The notes under the pieces were generated by a model. That model was given only the letters and a program-made list of their open reading frames with translations, had not been told where the DNA came from and searched no databases. From NCBI GenBank assembly GCA_937925515.1, contig CALALP010000063.1:1-36691 (forward strand): a stretch of DNA of 36,691 nt, written 5' to 3'. The stretch is from an uncultured Lachnoanaerobaculum sp. GTDB taxonomy: Bacteria > Bacillota > Clostridia > Lachnospirales > Lachnospiraceae. Shown in pieces: positions 15,385 to 23,915 of this stretch. A program made the position numbers and the translations under genes. Positions within the stretch are counted from its first letter, which is position 1. Each line of letters begins with the position of its first letter.

Positions 15385-16476
15385 ATGGAATCTATACAAG
15401 CATTCTTAAAACGAAAAGATATTGAGATATCTGCCAAACGTTATGGTATTGATGCACTTGGAGCTATGGCTCAGGGACTTTTTTGTTCTCTTTTGATAGG
15501 TACTATAATCAATACCATAGGAACTCAATTTCATATAGGCTTTTTAAGTTCACCGGTGGCAACTGTTGCCGGTGTTGATTATACTGTCGGAGGGCTTGCC
15601 GGTGCAGTAAGCGGTCCTGCTATGGCTGTTGCCATAGGTTATGCACTTCACTGTCCGCCGCTTGTACTTTTTTCTTTGATAACGGTGGGATTTGCCTCCA
15701 ATGCTCTTGGAGGTGCGGGAGGACCTTTGGCAGTTCTTTTTATTGCGGTTATCGCCGCTGAGGTCGGAAAGGCGGTCTCTAAAGAAACAAAGATAGACAT
15801 CTTGATAACTCCTTTGGTTACAATTGCAGTAGGAGTTTTGCTTTCAGCATGGTGGGCACCTGCTATAGGAAAGGCAGCGATGAAGCTTGGAGATGTAATT
15901 ATGTGGGCTACCGAGCTGCAACCGTTTTTAATGGGTATACTCATATCTTTACTTGTCGGAATGGCGCTTACTCTTCCCATATCTTCTGCTGCGATCTGTG
16001 CCGCTTTGGGGCTTACCGGACTTGCCGGAGGTGCTGCGGTAGCCGGTTGCTGTGCACAAATGATAGGCTTTGCGGTTATGTCCTTTCCTGAAAACAAATG
16101 GTCGGGGCTTATATCACAGGGTATAGGTACTTCTATGCTACAGATGGGAAATATTGTTAAAAACCCTCGTATCTGGATAGCTCCTTGCCTAACCTCTATA
16201 ATTACCGGACCTTTGGCAACCTGCTTTTTTAAGCTTCGTATGGATGGAGCTGCGGTTTCTTCAGGTATGGGTACTTGCGGACTGGTAGGGCAAATAGGTG
16301 TTTACTCCGGTTGGGTCAAAAATATTTCCGAGGGCAGTAAACTTTCTATCAGCACATTTGACTGGGCAGGTCTTATACTCATTTCTTTTGTACTGCCTGC
16401 AATTATTTGTCCTTTGATAAATATGTTTTTAAGGAAAATAGGCTGGGTAAAGGAAGGGGATATGAAGCTTGGCTAA
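15385..16476 (+). CDS. PTS_EIIC_2 / PfoR-like membrane protein
   Basis: This 363-residue, very hydrophobic glycine/alanine-rich protein has about nine to ten membrane segments. The opening FLKRKDIEISAKRYGIDALGAMAQGLFCSLLIG and blocks such as TVGGLAGAVSGPAMAVAIGYAL and FPENKWSGLISQGIGTSMLQMGNI are those of the PTS_EIIC_2 family. That family includes PfoR of Clostridium perfringens. Such proteins are annotated as PTS IIC-like, but often stand alone without IIA/IIB parts, as here; the substrate is unknown. AGGGGG precedes ATG 15385. The gene has its own strong promoter and converges on a shared terminator. Codons are clearly richer in G/C than in the preceding cluster. Confidence 0.8.
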   Translation: MESIQAFLKRKDIEISAKRYGIDALGAMAQGLFCSLLIGTIINTIGTQFHIGFLSSPVATVAGVDYTVGGLAGAVSGPAMAVAIGYALHCPPLVLFSLITVGFASNALGGAGGPLAVLFIAVIAAEVGKAVSKETKIDILITPLVTIAVGVLLSAWWAPAIGKAAMKLGDVIMWATELQPFLMGILISLLVGMALTLPISSAAICAALGLTGLAGGAAVAGCCAQMIGFAVMSFPENKWSGLISQGIGTSMLQMGNIVKNPRIWIAPCLTSIITGPLATCFFKLRMDGAAVSSGMGTCGLVGQIGVYSGWVKNISEGSKLSISTFDWAGLILISFVLPAIICPLINMFLRKIGWVKEGDMKLG

Positions 16477-16574
16477 TGTCAGAAAAACTTTTTTGAAGTA
16501 AAAGCCGCTTAATAACATATATCTAAACTACCTGAACCATAACTAAAATAAAACAACTTATATAAATTACCATA

Positions 16575-16620
16575 AAAAAATGAGAAGATATCCACTGTAT
16601 TGTGAATCTTCTCATTTTTT
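16575..16620. terminator. Strong bidirectional terminator
   Basis: The perfect 15-bp arms are AAAAAATGAGAAGAT (16575-16589) and ATCTTCTCATTTTTT (16606-16620), with a 16-nt loop. T-runs occur on both strands. It lies between the convergent PTS-like gene and the YdjM-type gene. Confidence 0.85.
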
Positions 16621-16634
16621 CATAAAAATCAAAA

Positions 16635-17297
16635 TCAGAACCTAAGCACATTCATATATATTAATAAGATAGCTGCATTTACCCCTTCCCATATAATAAG
16701 GAATACTGCCTCCTGCCAAGTTCTTGTCTTTACAAGAAAAGGTCCCAGCGGCAAATGCAGTTTTTTATTTGTAAGAGGCCACAGTATGGGGCAACCTTTT
16801 TTATTAAACATATCTTCTACTATGTGAAACAGCCAGCCAAATCCCATACCGAAGAGTAAGGAGGGCAGTACCTCTTCTCCGGAATATGACAGTGCTGCAA
16901 AAATGCCTGCAACTGCCAAGGTTTTTAATAATGCAAATCTGCCCTTAAGTGTTAAAATACCGAATATTAATCCAAATATAGCCGATATGATAAGCTTTGT
17001 ATTAAGTGAATAATTTACTGCCATTGAAAGGTAGCAAGTTGCCACAAAGACTAAGGTATGCGTGATTCCCCTATGTTTTAAAAACGGTGATACAAACGGA
17101 AACTTTTTACTTACTCTTGAATTTTCAATATCCACATCGGGCAGCATAGAGCCGACAACAGCTGTAGGAATGCCCAGTAAGGGATAGATGGTTAGCGGTT
17201 CGCTACCTATAACGGGTATATTGATTCCTTTCCTATACAGGTATGCAAAAACAGCATAGGAAGTTGTCGTGGCTATTAAATGTGTCTGTACTGTCAT
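16635..17297 (-). CDS. YdjM/DUF457-type membrane-bound metal-dependent hydrolase
   Basis: This 220-residue protein has several membrane helices and the histidine/aspartate pattern of the YdjM (DUF457) family. It has an early H near residue 6, then GSMLPDVDIENS, HRGITHTLVF and, near the C-terminus, WLFHIVEDMFNKKG. These conserved H/D residues are predicted to bind metal; the physiological substrate is unknown. GAGAGGAAG precedes ATG 17297. The gene lies 123 nt downstream of the TIR-WD40 gene on the same strand, in an AT-rich gap, and probably has its own promoter. Confidence 0.8.
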   Translation of the reverse strand: MTVQTHLIATTTSYAVFAYLYRKGINIPVIGSEPLTIYPLLGIPTAVVGSMLPDVDIENSRVSKKFPFVSPFLKHRGITHTLVFVATCYLSMAVNYSLNTKLIISAIFGLIFGILTLKGRFALLKTLAVAGIFAALSYSGEEVLPSLLFGMGFGWLFHIVEDMFNKKGCPILWPLTNKKLHLPLGPFLVKTRTWQEAVFLIIWEGVNAAILLIYMNVLRF

Positions 17298-17420
17298 AGT
17301 CTTCCTCTCTCGTATATCAATCTAATAAGTTTATTTTAAAAATATATAATTTATTATTTTTATATTATATTCACTTATTAATATAAGGGCAACACATTTA
17401 ATATCCTTTGTTTGCCTTTA

Positions 17421-20400
17421 TTACTCGGCACTTATACCTATTTGTACCTTTTCTTCTTGTGACAGCGTTCTGCCCGATATGATCTCTTCTACTTCTTTCA
17501 ATACCTCTTCTTCATTTAGTACCTTGTATACAGTGGATATTATATGGTATGTTGAGCTCAAACTTTCTTTATCGTATTGGGCACTATAATTTTGATCTAT
17601 AGCTATGAGTTTTCCGTCAGGTGAAATGCAGCCGTTGACATTATAGTCTTTAACTGAGGTATTAAGTGTCATCATCAGCCTGCCTGTTGAAAAATCAACT
17701 ACATAACATCTTCTGTCAGTCTCGTTATTTCTTATCATCATCAATATGTCTACATTTTCATTGTATAAATTTACATCCTCAAAACTAAGTGCTGTCTGAC
17801 TGCATTCCTCATCCATTTCCCAAGTGCTTAATCCTTCCTTACTGCTCCAGCTAAAGGCGGTGTTATTTTGTATACCCTTTAATTTTATTTCATCACCTTC
17901 GTTTTGGACACTTATAACTTCTCCGGGGATATCATCTATATGCTCACCGCTTTCAAGATCATAGACTGATGCTATACCTGCAAATCTGTTTATTACAAGG
18001 ATTTTTGAGTCTTTTGATAATTTTACATCTCCTGAGTCATCCTTTATATTGCTGTAACTTTTTACCTGTGTTAAATCCCTTGTATCATATATTTTAAGTC
18101 CGTCTATATTGTCCAGCAAAAGTATTTGTTTTGAATCATCAGTAAAAGTAATTGATGATAAAGTTGTATTTATAAATACCCTATTATCTGCATCATCTTG
18201 AATACCATATAATTTTAATACCGGCTTTAATTTTGCTGTATCCCCTTCCTCCATACTCAAGTATGCATAATACTTACCGTCATTTGATATTTTATTATAT
18301 CTTCCATTTGACATTTCACCATAAGTTGTTGCACTCTTAGGTGTGATTTTTTTACTTGTCTTTCCGTTATCATCTGAAATCAAAAAATTATTTCCATCAA
18401 ATAGTAACATATATGAAAAATTATTGGATTCCCCCATTATTCTCGCATATATAGGCTCGGATAAGACTCTTGATTTTAAGTCAATTATCTTTATTGTCTG
18501 ACTTTCATGTGAGTTTGCAATTATCTTGCTTCCATCCTTTAGAAATATAAATTCTATAGGCACACCTCCACCATAACTTAAATTGTCTTCCACCATGAAC
18601 TTGTCTTTCCATATTGAATACTTACCGTTTTCTCCAAATCCCACTACAGTATTGGTATTATAGTTGTAGGTAAAATACTTCATGTTTAGATCTGAAAAAT
18701 ATATCTCATCAGTTATTTCACCGCTATTTCCATCTACAAGATATATATTGGCATTTGCTTTTATTGCGATTTTTTCACCATTATCACTTTCCGACATTAC
18801 TTTTGAATCATCGGCATTAATATACATCTCTTTCTTAAATATCTCTTTTTTATCTTCAAGTGAGACCTTTACCATCTCGGCATCCGTAAGCAATATTATA
18901 CTTTTATCATCATTAGAATAATTTGCCGCTTTATATGGTCTGTCATATTCTGTCCCATCTATTCCGTCAGCTTTTAACCTCGGGATCACCTCTATTATAC
19001 TGCCGTCCTTTAGGCTTCTTCTAGTAAGTTGCTCTTCTTTATTTGAATATAAAACTGTAAGTACCTCACTACCGTCTTGTTTTATATCGGCATACCTTAC
19101 CCTTTCGTTAATTACAAATTCTCCTTCTTTTTGCCATGTTTTGGTATCATATACATAAAAGCAGGTATCATCATTAGCGTATGTCACATAAAACAATTTG
19201 GAATCATCCTCTGAGAATTGAGTAAGCATCGGTATACCCTCTATTTCGAGTTTTACCTTTTCCTCTCCTTTTTCCAAATCATATATGATGCAGGTACTGT
19301 CAAATGAAGATGATGCCAAGTATTTGCCGTCTTTCGAAAAATCCACAAATTTAACTTGTTGACTGTGCCCTGAAAATCTCTTTAAAACCTCACCGTTTTC
19401 GACACTTGCTATAGCAGTATCATTATTTTCAAGACCGTAAGCTACATATTTTTCATCAGCACTTAAAGACATAAATGTAAATTTGTTTTTAGTAGATATT
19501 GCAGTAAGAGTAGATGCTCCATTATGGTATACAGTAGCATTAAGTATAGACAGTTTGTCGGCGTTCAAAGTCTCATAATCTTTAGTTTCCTTATTTATGG
19601 GCTTTATAGCCTCCTCGGCTACTAGCACCGCCTTTATATAATCACCCTCTTTCAAAAAATCCTTGGCGGTTTTCATCAATATTCTTGCATTGGACTGTAC
19701 CGCCTCCCGCCTTGCCAGCTCCGCCTTTTGATAAGCATTTGCCATAAATAAGCCGAATATTAAAAATATCGCTCCGGACAAGGATAAAATACTCAAAATA
19801 AGTCTGTTTTTTCTTTCCTTATCCCTTTGCTTAAGATCTCCGAAACTGCAACCCAGAATCGTTGCCATTATTCTGTATTTTTCGGTTTTTAATATATTTA
19901 AGGACTGCTTGGTAAGCTCTTTTAGTTTTTGCCTATTATTATTTTGCAGCTGCTCGTATCCGACAAAATCCTTTTTCAATACCTCATCAGGTCTTATATC
20001 CGCTGCCAATATATCCTGCAAGCTTTCATTATCTTTATTTTTAAGTTCCTTAAGTGGCTGTGAAAAAGCTTCATCAGGTTCTCCTTCTATCAATACAGGT
20101 ATTATCCTCTCATCTCCATGCAGGCTTTTAAATATCTCCACCTCTTTTTGACACCATTCCGACAAAGGTGTTCTCTTTGAGCATAGGACAATAAGATACC
20201 TACTTGTTGCCAGTGCCTCTTTTATTGATGCACTAAGATCTCTGGCAGCAAGCTCCTCCCTATCTCTAAATATCCTAAATGTAGGTTTTTTACCGTTTTT
20301 ATAAAACTCCTTAGGAGGCTTAAATGTTTCTATCATCTGATGTATCTGCTTGGCTATGCTTTGATCCGGCTCTACATGTCTATAACTTATAAAAGCATCA

Positions 20401-20483
20401 TACTTGTAATTTATTTCATTATATTCATAAGCAGCCTTTTGCATTTCATCAGATGTTTGTCTGTGTATTTGTTCATTTTCCAT
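17421..20483 (-). CDS. TIR-TM-WD40 protein (predicted NADase effector with propeller sensor)
   Basis: The protein has 1020 residues. Residues about 26-135 are a TIR domain: YDAFISYRH at the first strand, IFRDREELAARDLSASIKEAL, RYLIVLCSKRTPLSEW, then W110-C-Q-K-E114. E114 aligns with the catalytic glutamate of NAD-cleaving TIR domains. A basic stretch (KQRDKERKNR, about 218-227) precedes a single membrane helix at about 228-249. A helical linker follows (AELARREAV, then FLKEGDYIKAVLVAEEAI). From about 315 to 990 there are divergent WD40/beta-propeller repeats, for example GHSQQVKFVDFSKDGKYLASSS then IYDLEKGE. The upstream gene ends 2 nt before this ATG and supplies AGGAGG, so the two are translationally coupled. 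TIR enzymes typically deplete NAD or make a signal nucleotide on infection; that role here is inference. Confidence 0.88.
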   Translation of the reverse strand: MENEQIHRQTSDEMQKAAYEYNEINYKYDAFISYRHVEPDQSIAKQIHQMIETFKPPKEFYKNGKKPTFRIFRDREELAARDLSASIKEALATSRYLIVLCSKRTPLSEWCQKEVEIFKSLHGDERIIPVLIEGEPDEAFSQPLKELKNKDNESLQDILAADIRPDEVLKKDFVGYEQLQNNNRQKLKELTKQSLNILKTEKYRIMATILGCSFGDLKQRDKERKNRLILSILSLSGAIFLIFGLFMANAYQKAELARREAVQSNARILMKTAKDFLKEGDYIKAVLVAEEAIKPINKETKDYETLNADKLSILNATVYHNGASTLTAISTKNKFTFMSLSADEKYVAYGLENNDTAIASVENGEVLKRFSGHSQQVKFVDFSKDGKYLASSSFDSTCIIYDLEKGEEKVKLEIEGIPMLTQFSEDDSKLFYVTYANDDTCFYVYDTKTWQKEGEFVINERVRYADIKQDGSEVLTVLYSNKEEQLTRRSLKDGSIIEVIPRLKADGIDGTEYDRPYKAANYSNDDKSIILLTDAEMVKVSLEDKKEIFKKEMYINADDSKVMSESDNGEKIAIKANANIYLVDGNSGEITDEIYFSDLNMKYFTYNYNTNTVVGFGENGKYSIWKDKFMVEDNLSYGGGVPIEFIFLKDGSKIIANSHESQTIKIIDLKSRVLSEPIYARIMGESNNFSYMLLFDGNNFLISDDNGKTSKKITPKSATTYGEMSNGRYNKISNDGKYYAYLSMEEGDTAKLKPVLKLYGIQDDADNRVFINTTLSSITFTDDSKQILLLDNIDGLKIYDTRDLTQVKSYSNIKDDSGDVKLSKDSKILVINRFAGIASVYDLESGEHIDDIPGEVISVQNEGDEIKLKGIQNNTAFSWSSKEGLSTWEMDEECSQTALSFEDVNLYNENVDILMMIRNNETDRRCYVVDFSTGRLMMTLNTSVKDYNVNGCISPDGKLIAIDQNYSAQYDKESLSSTYHIISTVYKVLNEEEVLKEVEEIISGRTLSQEEKVQIGISAE

Positions 20484-20485
20484 TT

Positions 20486-22345
20486 TTAATCCTCCTTTTT
20501 GAAGAGAGTGAATACCGACAATAGGTCATATTCCGGATGACAGATCTCGAATTTTTCACCTATTATTATTTCCCAATCATCTATTAAACAAGGATGTGTT
20601 TTTAAGTTTTCATCCTTCTTTTCTCCATATCTGAAGTTCATCGCATAGTAACTGTTACACCATCTTTTGTGCTCAAGTCTTGACAAAAAGTCAAGTAAGG
20701 GAGCCTCTTCCAAATACTTACAAAACTGCCTTCTAAACTCTTCCTTATCACCTTTTCTGATTTCCTGTAGGTCTGTAAACTCTTCAAATTTTTTATGTAA
20801 ATAATCCTCCATCTCCTCTTGTGATTTATCAAAAAATACTTTTCTTACTATTTCTTCCTTCACTCTGTCGTGGGCAGCCGATAATCTGGAAGAAGTCTTC
20901 TTTACATAGGAGAGTTCATTCCATTTTTTGCCTTCTCCCATACCTGCCGCCTCGGAAGACTTGTTATAACTGTCATTAAATTGTTTTGCACGATTATCAA
21001 GTGCCTCTCTTATCATGACATCTTCAGTCATTATTTGTGAAACATCACCGAAAATCTTGATTTTATCATAATTTTTAGGCAGTACATGGCTTAAGTCTAT
21101 GTTGGATACATTTCTTATTATCTTAGGTACATTTTCAAAATACCTGTTTAACAACTTAAGATTTTCAAGGCTTTTAACCACATCTTCATTCATTAAAAAT
21201 ATAAGAGATAAATCATCATCATTTTTTATACTTCTTAAATGCTCCTGCAATAAGCCTTTTTCATATCCAAGGTCTATTACTTCTATATCCAAGGCTTTTT
21301 TAAGCCCTTCATTGTCAAACAAAAGCTCGCTCATATACTGCTGCGCATCAACATCTATTATACTGACCTTGGTGTTATCTTTTAAGGATATGGTCATATC
21401 ATTGGCAATATGTTTTAATAATGTAAGTGTCAGTTCATTTATGCCTATTATTAAGATGTGGATTTTTCTTATGCTTTCGTCAATCAGCTCTGCCAATATT
21501 TTATCTCCTATATGTGAAAGTTTGTCTAAATTATTTGATAGAATCTCACTTACACATTTATCGGATATAAGCATTCTTATGCTTAAGTCTGTTTGATCAA
21601 AGTGTACGGTGTCTATTTTTTTAAGTTTTTCTTCTTTCTGCCTCTCAAGGCTTAGCATATCTTCAATATAGGCAGACACTGTCTTAGACTCACATTTAAC
21701 ATAACAGGTAATATGCCTTTTAGGTTTAATTCTTTTTATAACATTGGTGTAGAGGGCATAGTTTTCCAAATCCACATCCGAGCAAAAAAACATATATTTT
21801 ACATTATTGATATTTACAGTGCCAAAAAGCTCTTTTATCTCATTACTATCGCTGTTTTCAAAATCTATCTGATATGTGGCTATTCCCTTTTTCTCATATT
21901 TATTCTTTAGGTTGTCATCAATAAAATTCTTTGAAATAAGTGAAATCTTATATGAGTTTTTCCCGTTTATTAAATTATTGATTAATGTCTCTCCCATGAA
22001 ACTGTCTTCAAATACCAAAATATGGTTGGCGCTTATTTTGTTAAACAGTGTATTTTTAAGATTGAGCAAGGTGTTTGAAATCTTTGTAAATACAAAGGTG
22101 GATGTAAGTATGGGAGCCATCCACTTTGCCACTTCATAAAAAATAGAAGTCTTGTCTTCCGCCGATACCGGAGATACGAATAAAAATAGCTTTATAGTAC
22201 CGTACAAAACCGCAGAAAGCAGTTGCAACGGGTCATCTATCTTGACTTTATAATATTCGTAAAGACCTTGCAGTCCAAAAACAAGTGTTAGCGTAAATAA
22301 GACAAGATATATTTTTTTCTTGTAGTAAGTTTTATTTTCCCTCAT
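20486..22345 (-). CDS. Membrane TrkA-N/RCK-RyR domain protein
   Basis: The protein has 619 residues from the ATG at 22345, which has AAAGG 8 nt upstream; a GTG 9 nt earlier is possible. The N-terminal ~100 residues hold two or three membrane segments (YLVLFTLTLVFGLQGLYEYY; LYGTIKLFLFVS; WMAPILTSTFVF). Two Rossmann-like TrkA-N/RCK blocks follow: NHILVFEDSFMGETLINNLI near 105 and IHILIIGINELTLTLLKHIA near 297. The C-terminal ~150 residues match prokaryotic RyR domains: WNELSYVKKTSSRLSAAHDRVKE, and later LSRLEHKRWCNSYYAMNFRYG followed by KTHPCLIDDWE. It is first in a two-gene unit with the TIR-WD40 protein. RCK and RyR modules bind ligands, often nucleotides, so a sensor or gated membrane role is inferred. 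The exact function is unknown. Confidence 0.8.
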   Translation of the reverse strand: MRENKTYYKKKIYLVLFTLTLVFGLQGLYEYYKVKIDDPLQLLSAVLYGTIKLFLFVSPVSAEDKTSIFYEVAKWMAPILTSTFVFTKISNTLLNLKNTLFNKISANHILVFEDSFMGETLINNLINGKNSYKISLISKNFIDDNLKNKYEKKGIATYQIDFENSDSNEIKELFGTVNINNVKYMFFCSDVDLENYALYTNVIKRIKPKRHITCYVKCESKTVSAYIEDMLSLERQKEEKLKKIDTVHFDQTDLSIRMLISDKCVSEILSNNLDKLSHIGDKILAELIDESIRKIHILIIGINELTLTLLKHIANDMTISLKDNTKVSIIDVDAQQYMSELLFDNEGLKKALDIEVIDLGYEKGLLQEHLRSIKNDDDLSLIFLMNEDVVKSLENLKLLNRYFENVPKIIRNVSNIDLSHVLPKNYDKIKIFGDVSQIMTEDVMIREALDNRAKQFNDSYNKSSEAAGMGEGKKWNELSYVKKTSSRLSAAHDRVKEEIVRKVFFDKSQEEMEDYLHKKFEEFTDLQEIRKGDKEEFRRQFCKYLEEAPLLDFLSRLEHKRWCNSYYAMNFRYGEKKDENLKTHPCLIDDWEIIIGEKFEICHPEYDLLSVFTLFKKED

Positions 22346-22446
22346 AATTATCACCTTTTCACATTATGCTATGTATTTTTCACAATTGCTGTCTTAAGCT
22401 TTTTATGTAAATCAAGTAGAGTGTTTTAGCCTCACTACTCACTTAT

Positions 22447-22499
22447 AAAGCGGCTTTTGATACCTTTTGATATAAGGTAACGATCCCTTAAGCCGCTTT
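22447..22499. repeat. Hairpin with nested stem in the gap between the two defence modules
   Basis: Arms AAAGCGGCTT (22447-22456) and AAGCCGCTTT (22490-22499) form a 10-bp stem. A second stem, TACCTT (22461-22466) with AAGGTA (22474-22479), lies inside the loop. TTTT follows on the plus strand but no T-run on the minus strand. No gene is read on the plus strand here, so its role is unclear. Confidence 0.5.
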
Positions 22500-22513
22500 T
22501 GATATACAAAAAA

Positions 22514-22545
22514 CATTGCCCTCATTATATATTATGAGGGCAATG
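22514..22545 (-). terminator. Terminator of the Wadjet operon
   Basis: Perfect 12-bp arms CATTGCCCTCAT (22514-22525) and ATGAGGGCAATG (22534-22545) enclose an 8-nt loop. On the minus strand the stem is followed by TTTTTTG, a classical intrinsic terminator, 57 nt after the jetD stop. Confidence 0.85.
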
Positions 22546-22601
22546 CCTTACAACTATAGTTTCTAACGACAAACTTAATGATTTATAACGATATTGCCAA
22601 T

Positions 22602-23915
22602 TTAATCATACATTACTCGGTTTTCAATATCAAAAAGCAGCTCTTTAAGCATATTTTCCTGATATCCTGCCAGTCTGCGCTCCTTTATACACTCAGCTGT
22701 TTTCTTTAATACGGGGTGTGCGATATTTTCAAGCTTTGCTCTTCCAAGCTCTCCTATTTTTTCTTTTGAGATACTCCTTTCATAATCCTTTGGCGTCATT
22801 CTCCATATATGAATATTATCTCCGAATTTCTTCCAAAGTCTGTCTGCAATGCGGATACCGTCCGGGTCTATATCTCCGTTATAAAAGATTTTAACTTTGG
22901 CATCCAAAATATATGTAATAAGTACCTGTGCTACGGCACGAGGCTGACCGGAAGTACATAAAAGGCTGTATTTTGAATATTTTACATTGTTGATAAGATA
23001 ACTGAAAACCATTTCATTTTCCACCACATACAATTTATTTTCGTATACCTTGGCAGCAACTACCCCCTTCATATTCTCCATAGTGATCACACAGGCTTCT
23101 CTTCTGTCACAGAATGCATCATAAGCCGGATGTCTGCCGTCTTTGGTAAGCAAACGAAGTCCGAAAGCATGAACCATGGATGATATATTATCCGGGGCAA
23201 TGCACACCTTTTCAAGCACTTCCCTCCACCGGTGAGCATTTTGCGGCAGTTCTTCTTTTTTAATATAACAAATTGCATGTATTAAAAGTAAGCCGGCTGA
23301 TGTATCCTTGTCAAAGTAATGAGGATTATCACTTATCTGTGCAGCCAGCACCGCTAAGGGACATTCATCCTCGCCCTCACTTAACTCCTTTATCTTCACC
23401 AATGCCTTTTTGATATTTTGAATTAGTACTTCCGCCTGTATCTCATCCCTTTCATATTCCCTCATAAGTATATTATATCCGTACTTTTTCCCGGAAATCA
23501 TTTCACCAAGCCATAAAAGTGCCGTCTCATCCCTATCACTTTCTTCTTCAAAGCGCCTGTATATTTTCTTAAAAAACCTCTGTTTTTTCTTTTCTTTTTC
23601 TTCAATACGGCTCTTGGTAGTGATAAGTTTTTCTCCAAAATACTCCTCAAGTACTGACTTTATATCAAGCGGTGCAAAGCGGGTTTTTTGTAGTCCCCTC
23701 TCAAATTCCGCAAATGAAAAGCTGATATTTTCTTCATAAAACACCTTAGAGAGTATTCCTCCTATTGCCTGCCTTTCTTCCTTTGAAGTATTTGAAAGTT
23801 TGATTTTTCCTGCCGGCTTTCCGTAGGATTGCCATTTTTTCTTACATTCTATAAGACATCTGTGATATTCTTTCTGCCTTTTAAAATAATCGGCACATTC
23901 TTTATTATTGCACAT
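22602..23915 (-). CDS. jetD: Wadjet protein JetD (DUF2399, Toprim-like nuclease subunit, type III)
   Basis: This 437-residue protein is the DNA-cleaving subunit of Wadjet, which cuts closed-circular plasmid DNA handled by the JetABC motor. The C-terminal half has a topoisomerase-VI/Toprim-like core: E299 in LYVVENEMVFSYL, then LLCTSGQPRAVAQVLITYIL and the acidic motif D348-x-D350 in FYNGDIDPDGIRIADRL. All are intact. This DUF2399/TIGR02679 pattern, with its DUF2397 and DUF2398 partners, marks type III Wadjet. ATG 23915 overlaps the jetC stop by 11 nt, with GAGAGGG upstream, so translation is coupled to jetC. Confidence 0.88.
   Translation of the reverse strand: MCNNKECADYFKRQKEYHRCLIECKKKWQSYGKPAGKIKLSNTSKEERQAIGGILSKVFYEENISFSFAEFERGLQKTRFAPLDIKSVLEEYFGEKLITTKSRIEEKEKKKQRFFKKIYRRFEEESDRDETALLWLGEMISGKKYGYNILMREYERDEIQAEVLIQNIKKALVKIKELSEGEDECPLAVLAAQISDNPHYFDKDTSAGLLLIHAICYIKKEELPQNAHRWREVLEKVCIAPDNISSMVHAFGLRLLTKDGRHPAYDAFCDRREACVITMENMKGVVAAKVYENKLYVVENEMVFSYLINNVKYSKYSLLCTSGQPRAVAQVLITYILDAKVKIFYNGDIDPDGIRIADRLWKKFGDNIHIWRMTPKDYERSISKEKIGELGRAKLENIAHPVLKKTAECIKERRLAGYQENMLKELLFDIENRVMYD

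Noticed and set aside
15648..16097. A 149-codon minus-strand frame inside the PTS-like gene
   Set aside because: It is opposite a clearly recognisable membrane protein and made of Ala/Pro/Ser-rich complement codons, with no ribosome site.
17298..17420. AATAAGT/ACTTATT inverted repeat in the gap after the TIR gene
   Set aside because: Seven AT-only base pairs about 40 nt apart in very AT-rich DNA are expected by chance.
17421..22345. Thoeris or CBASS
   Set aside because: No SIR2/SLOG ThsA-type gene and no CD-NTase or Cap2/Cap3 gene is adjacent; the partner is a TrkA-N/RyR membrane protein.
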